Assembly: GCA_963714205.1 (NCBI GenBank)
Contig: CAVQNQ010000003.1
Location: 248,001 to 312,000, forward strand
Length of the DNA stretch: 64,000 bases
Reading direction: 5' to 3'
From: CAVQNQ01 sp963714205
GTDB lineage: Bacteria > Acidobacteriota > Terriglobia > Bryobacterales > Bryobacteraceae
The notes under the pieces were generated by a model. That model was not told the DNA's origin. It saw nothing but the letters and a program-made list of their open reading frames with translations, and made no database searches. Positions within the stretch are counted from its first letter, which is position 1, and every line of letters starts with the position of its first letter. The position numbers and the translations under genes are program-made. Below, in pieces: positions 62,561-64,000 of this stretch.

Positions 62561-63166
62561 CTAGGCCATGTGGGCCAAGCGGGCGCGCAATGTCTCGTAC
62601 GCCCGGAATAACAACGATTTCACCGCCGATTCCGAGCAGCTCAGCACCCGGGCAATCTGCGTATATTCCATCTCGTGATACTTGTGCATCAGAACCGCGG
62701 CTCTTTGTTTTTCCGGCAGGGCCGCTACGGCTTGCCGCACTTCCGCAAGCCGGGCCTGATACACCATGCTCTGTTCCACCGAAGGCCGCTGGTCCGAGAC
62801 CTGTCTGGCGGGCTGATCCGGCGCATCGCCGTCCAGCCTCTCTTGCAGCCGTTCGCTTTTCCCGTCGCGTATGGAATTCAGCGCCAGGTGGGTGGCGATC
62901 CGAAACAGCCAGGTTGTGAACTTGGCGGTGGGCTCGTAGCTGGTTCGGGAACGGTACACACGCAGAAAAACCTCCTGCGCCAGTTCCTCCGCCACCGCCT
63001 GGTTCTGCACCATTCGGTAGAGGAAATGGACCACCGATGCCCGGTACTTCTCCAACAGAACGCCGAAACTGGCGCCGTCGCCTTCCTTGACGCGCAGCAT
63101 CAATTCGGCGTCGTAATCCAGAGCCACGGCGGCACCGCTCATACTAGGCTTAACCCGTTCCGGCAT
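62561..63166 (-). CDS. ECF-type RNA polymerase sigma factor (RpoE-like)
   Basis: 201 residues. Region 2 (~34-100, FLYRMVQNQAVAEELAQEVFLRVYRS and TWLFRIATHLALN) and region 4 (~140-195, LPEKQRAAVLMHKYHEMEY, SCSESAVKSLLFRAYETLR) are both present. The three-gene order, sigma-anti-sigma-secreted protein, repeats that at 14.8-16.9 kb. It follows gpsA by 41 bp. Starts at ATG 63166; an ATG at 63142 is also possible. Confidence 0.93.
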   Translation of the reverse strand: MPERVKPSMSGAAVALDYDAELMLRVKEGDGASFGVLLEKYRASVVHFLYRMVQNQAVAEELAQEVFLRVYRSRTSYEPTAKFTTWLFRIATHLALNSIRDGKSERLQERLDGDAPDQPARQVSDQRPSVEQSMVYQARLAEVRQAVAALPEKQRAAVLMHKYHEMEYTQIARVLSCSESAVKSLLFRAYETLRARLAHMA

Positions 63167-63207
63167 TCGAGGTTGCGTCCCATCCGGGACTTTACTTTCG
63201 GAATATG

Positions 63208-64000
63208 CTACTCCCCTTTCAGAGACCGGTCCATCAGCCGCCGAATAGCCTCTCGGGGAGATACCTGGGAGTGTAGCATCTCGAACATCTGCCCCGAAAT
63301 CGGCATCTCTACCTCATGCAGACGGGCCAACTCCACAGCCGCGCTGGTAGTCTTGATGCCCTCGGCGACCATCCGCATAGAGCCGACGATGTCACCCAGG
63401 GCGCGCCCGCGTGCCAGTTCGATCCCCACCATGCGGTTCCGGCTGAGTTCTCCGTGGCACGTCAGGACCAGATCGCCCAAGCCGGCTAAGCCAGCCAGAG
63501 TCAAAGGCTTGCCGCCCATCGCGACGGCCAGGCGCGTCATCTCCGCTAGTCCCCGCGTGATCAGCGCGGCCATGGGATTATGTCCCAAGCCCATCCCGTG
63601 CAGCACACCTGCGCCGATTGCTACTACGTTCTTGACGGCGCCTCCGATTTCGACGCCGATCGGATCCTGGTTGGCATAAACGCGGAAGCTGGGACCCGAG
63701 AAAGCCGCCTGAAGCTCTTCGGCCAGACCGGCATCGTGCGACGCCACTACTAGCGCTGTAGGCTGCAGAGCCGCCACCTCCCGGGCGAAAGTCGGGCCGG
63801 AGAGCACCGCAATACGGGGAGCCCGGTACGGCCGAAGGACATCGCGTATAATCTCCGATACTCGTAGCAGCGTGCCGTTCTCCAGACCCTTGGCGGCGCT
63901 CACGAATACCATGGATTCATCCAGGAACGGCAGCATCTGTTGGTACAGCTCCCGCACCAGATGGGAAGGCATAACGCTGAGCACCACATCGGCACCCTCC
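63208..64000 (-). CDS. gpsA: NAD(P)-dependent glycerol-3-phosphate dehydrogenase, 3' part (cut by window edge)
   Basis: About 263 C-terminal residues of GpsA. Seen are VSAAKGLENGTLLRVSE, SGPTFAREVAAL, the catalytic Lys region GGAVKNVVAIGAG, GLAGLGDLVLTCHGELSRNR and the C-terminal helix RRLMDRSLKGE. It reduces dihydroxyacetone phosphate for phospholipid synthesis. The Rossmann N-terminus lies beyond the window; the reading enters it through EGADVVLSVMPSHL. Firm call. Confidence 0.95.
   Translation of the reverse strand, partial: EGADVVLSVMPSHLVRELYQQMLPFLDESMVFVSAAKGLENGTLLRVSEIIRDVLRPYRAPRIAVLSGPTFAREVAALQPTALVVASHDAGLAEELQAAFSGPSFRVYANQDPIGVEIGGAVKNVVAIGAGVLHGMGLGHNPMAALITRGLAEMTRLAVAMGGKPLTLAGLAGLGDLVLTCHGELSRNRMVGIELARGRALGDIVGSMRMVAEGIKTTSAAVELARLHEVEMPISGQMFEMLHSQVSPREAIRRLMDRSLKGE

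Noticed and set aside
1..64000. CRISPR arrays, insertion sequences, prophage and tRNA/rRNA genes
   Set aside because: No regularly spaced repeats, transposase or integrase motifs, tRNA-like cloverleaf or rRNA sequence was noticed on reading both strands.

Overview
This 64 kb stretch is high-GC, densely packed chromosomal DNA. The gene content suggests an acidobacterium, most likely of the Solibacter/Bryobacter type; this is inferred from gene content, since the window holds no rRNA or tRNA marker. Pointers include a Gram-negative envelope (Omp85, TamB, beta-barrel porin), a bacillithiol glycosyltransferase (BshA), many ECF sigma/zinc-finger anti-sigma pairs with secreted partners, and Ser/Thr kinases with a C-terminal membrane anchor. 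No CRISPR array, insertion sequence, prophage or integrase was seen.

Layout. 0-9 kb holds central metabolism: a truncated ECF sigma gene, aquaporin, a deoB-tpiA-korA-korB block on the minus strand, then a glyoxylate carboligase-like gene overlapping its IclR regulator tail to tail. 9-14 kb has an orphan HicB-type antitoxin, a PAP2 phosphatase and a tight glycosyltransferase-folD-coaE-htrA operon. 14-20 kb has regulators: PAS-LuxR, ECF sigma/anti-sigma/secreted protein, a degenerate receiver, a FecR-domain protein and a nucleotide-sugar dehydrogenase. About 0.8 kb without a convincing gene follows (19.97-20.79 kb); it is pyrimidine-rich and ends in a perfect intrinsic terminator. 20.8-25 kb has a GT9 glycosyltransferase, a GNAT protein and a GlnD homologue that has lost key residues of both catalytic domains. 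25-27.3 kb is a lower-GC island with a ClpP-fold serine proteinase. 27.3-32 kb has a kinase, bshA, acyP, rlmN and an E1-like ThiF/MoeB protein.

31.9-39.7 kb is an outer-membrane assembly operon: Omp85, a SurA-like chaperone and TamB. It is followed by a NodB-like deacetylase, an acyl carrier protein and a NodE-like ketosynthase, an order that recalls the nodB/nodF/nodE functions. 41.9-46.5 kb is a transport block: ammonium transporter with a 59-residue membrane protein, a porin and an APC permease. 46.6-48.4 kb has a PP2C phosphatase and a second kinase paralogous to the one at 27.3 kb. 48.4-53.9 kb (minus strand) is a plant-polysaccharide operon: GH51 arabinofuranosidase, Tat-exported enolase-superfamily protein and GH35-like DUF5597 beta-galactosidase. 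54-64 kb has two beta-propeller proteins, an Hfq variant, a thioesterase, glycogen synthase, thioredoxin, a DksA/TraR protein, a second ECF sigma/anti-sigma/DUF3106 module and a truncated gpsA.

Five genes between 36.5 and 53.6 kb (tamB, the ketosynthase, the APC permease, the GH35 and the GH51) are broken by about eleven single-base indels, while genes elsewhere are intact. After correction every one gives a full-length product, so consensus errors in this part of the contig are the leading explanation, with recent gene decay as the alternative.
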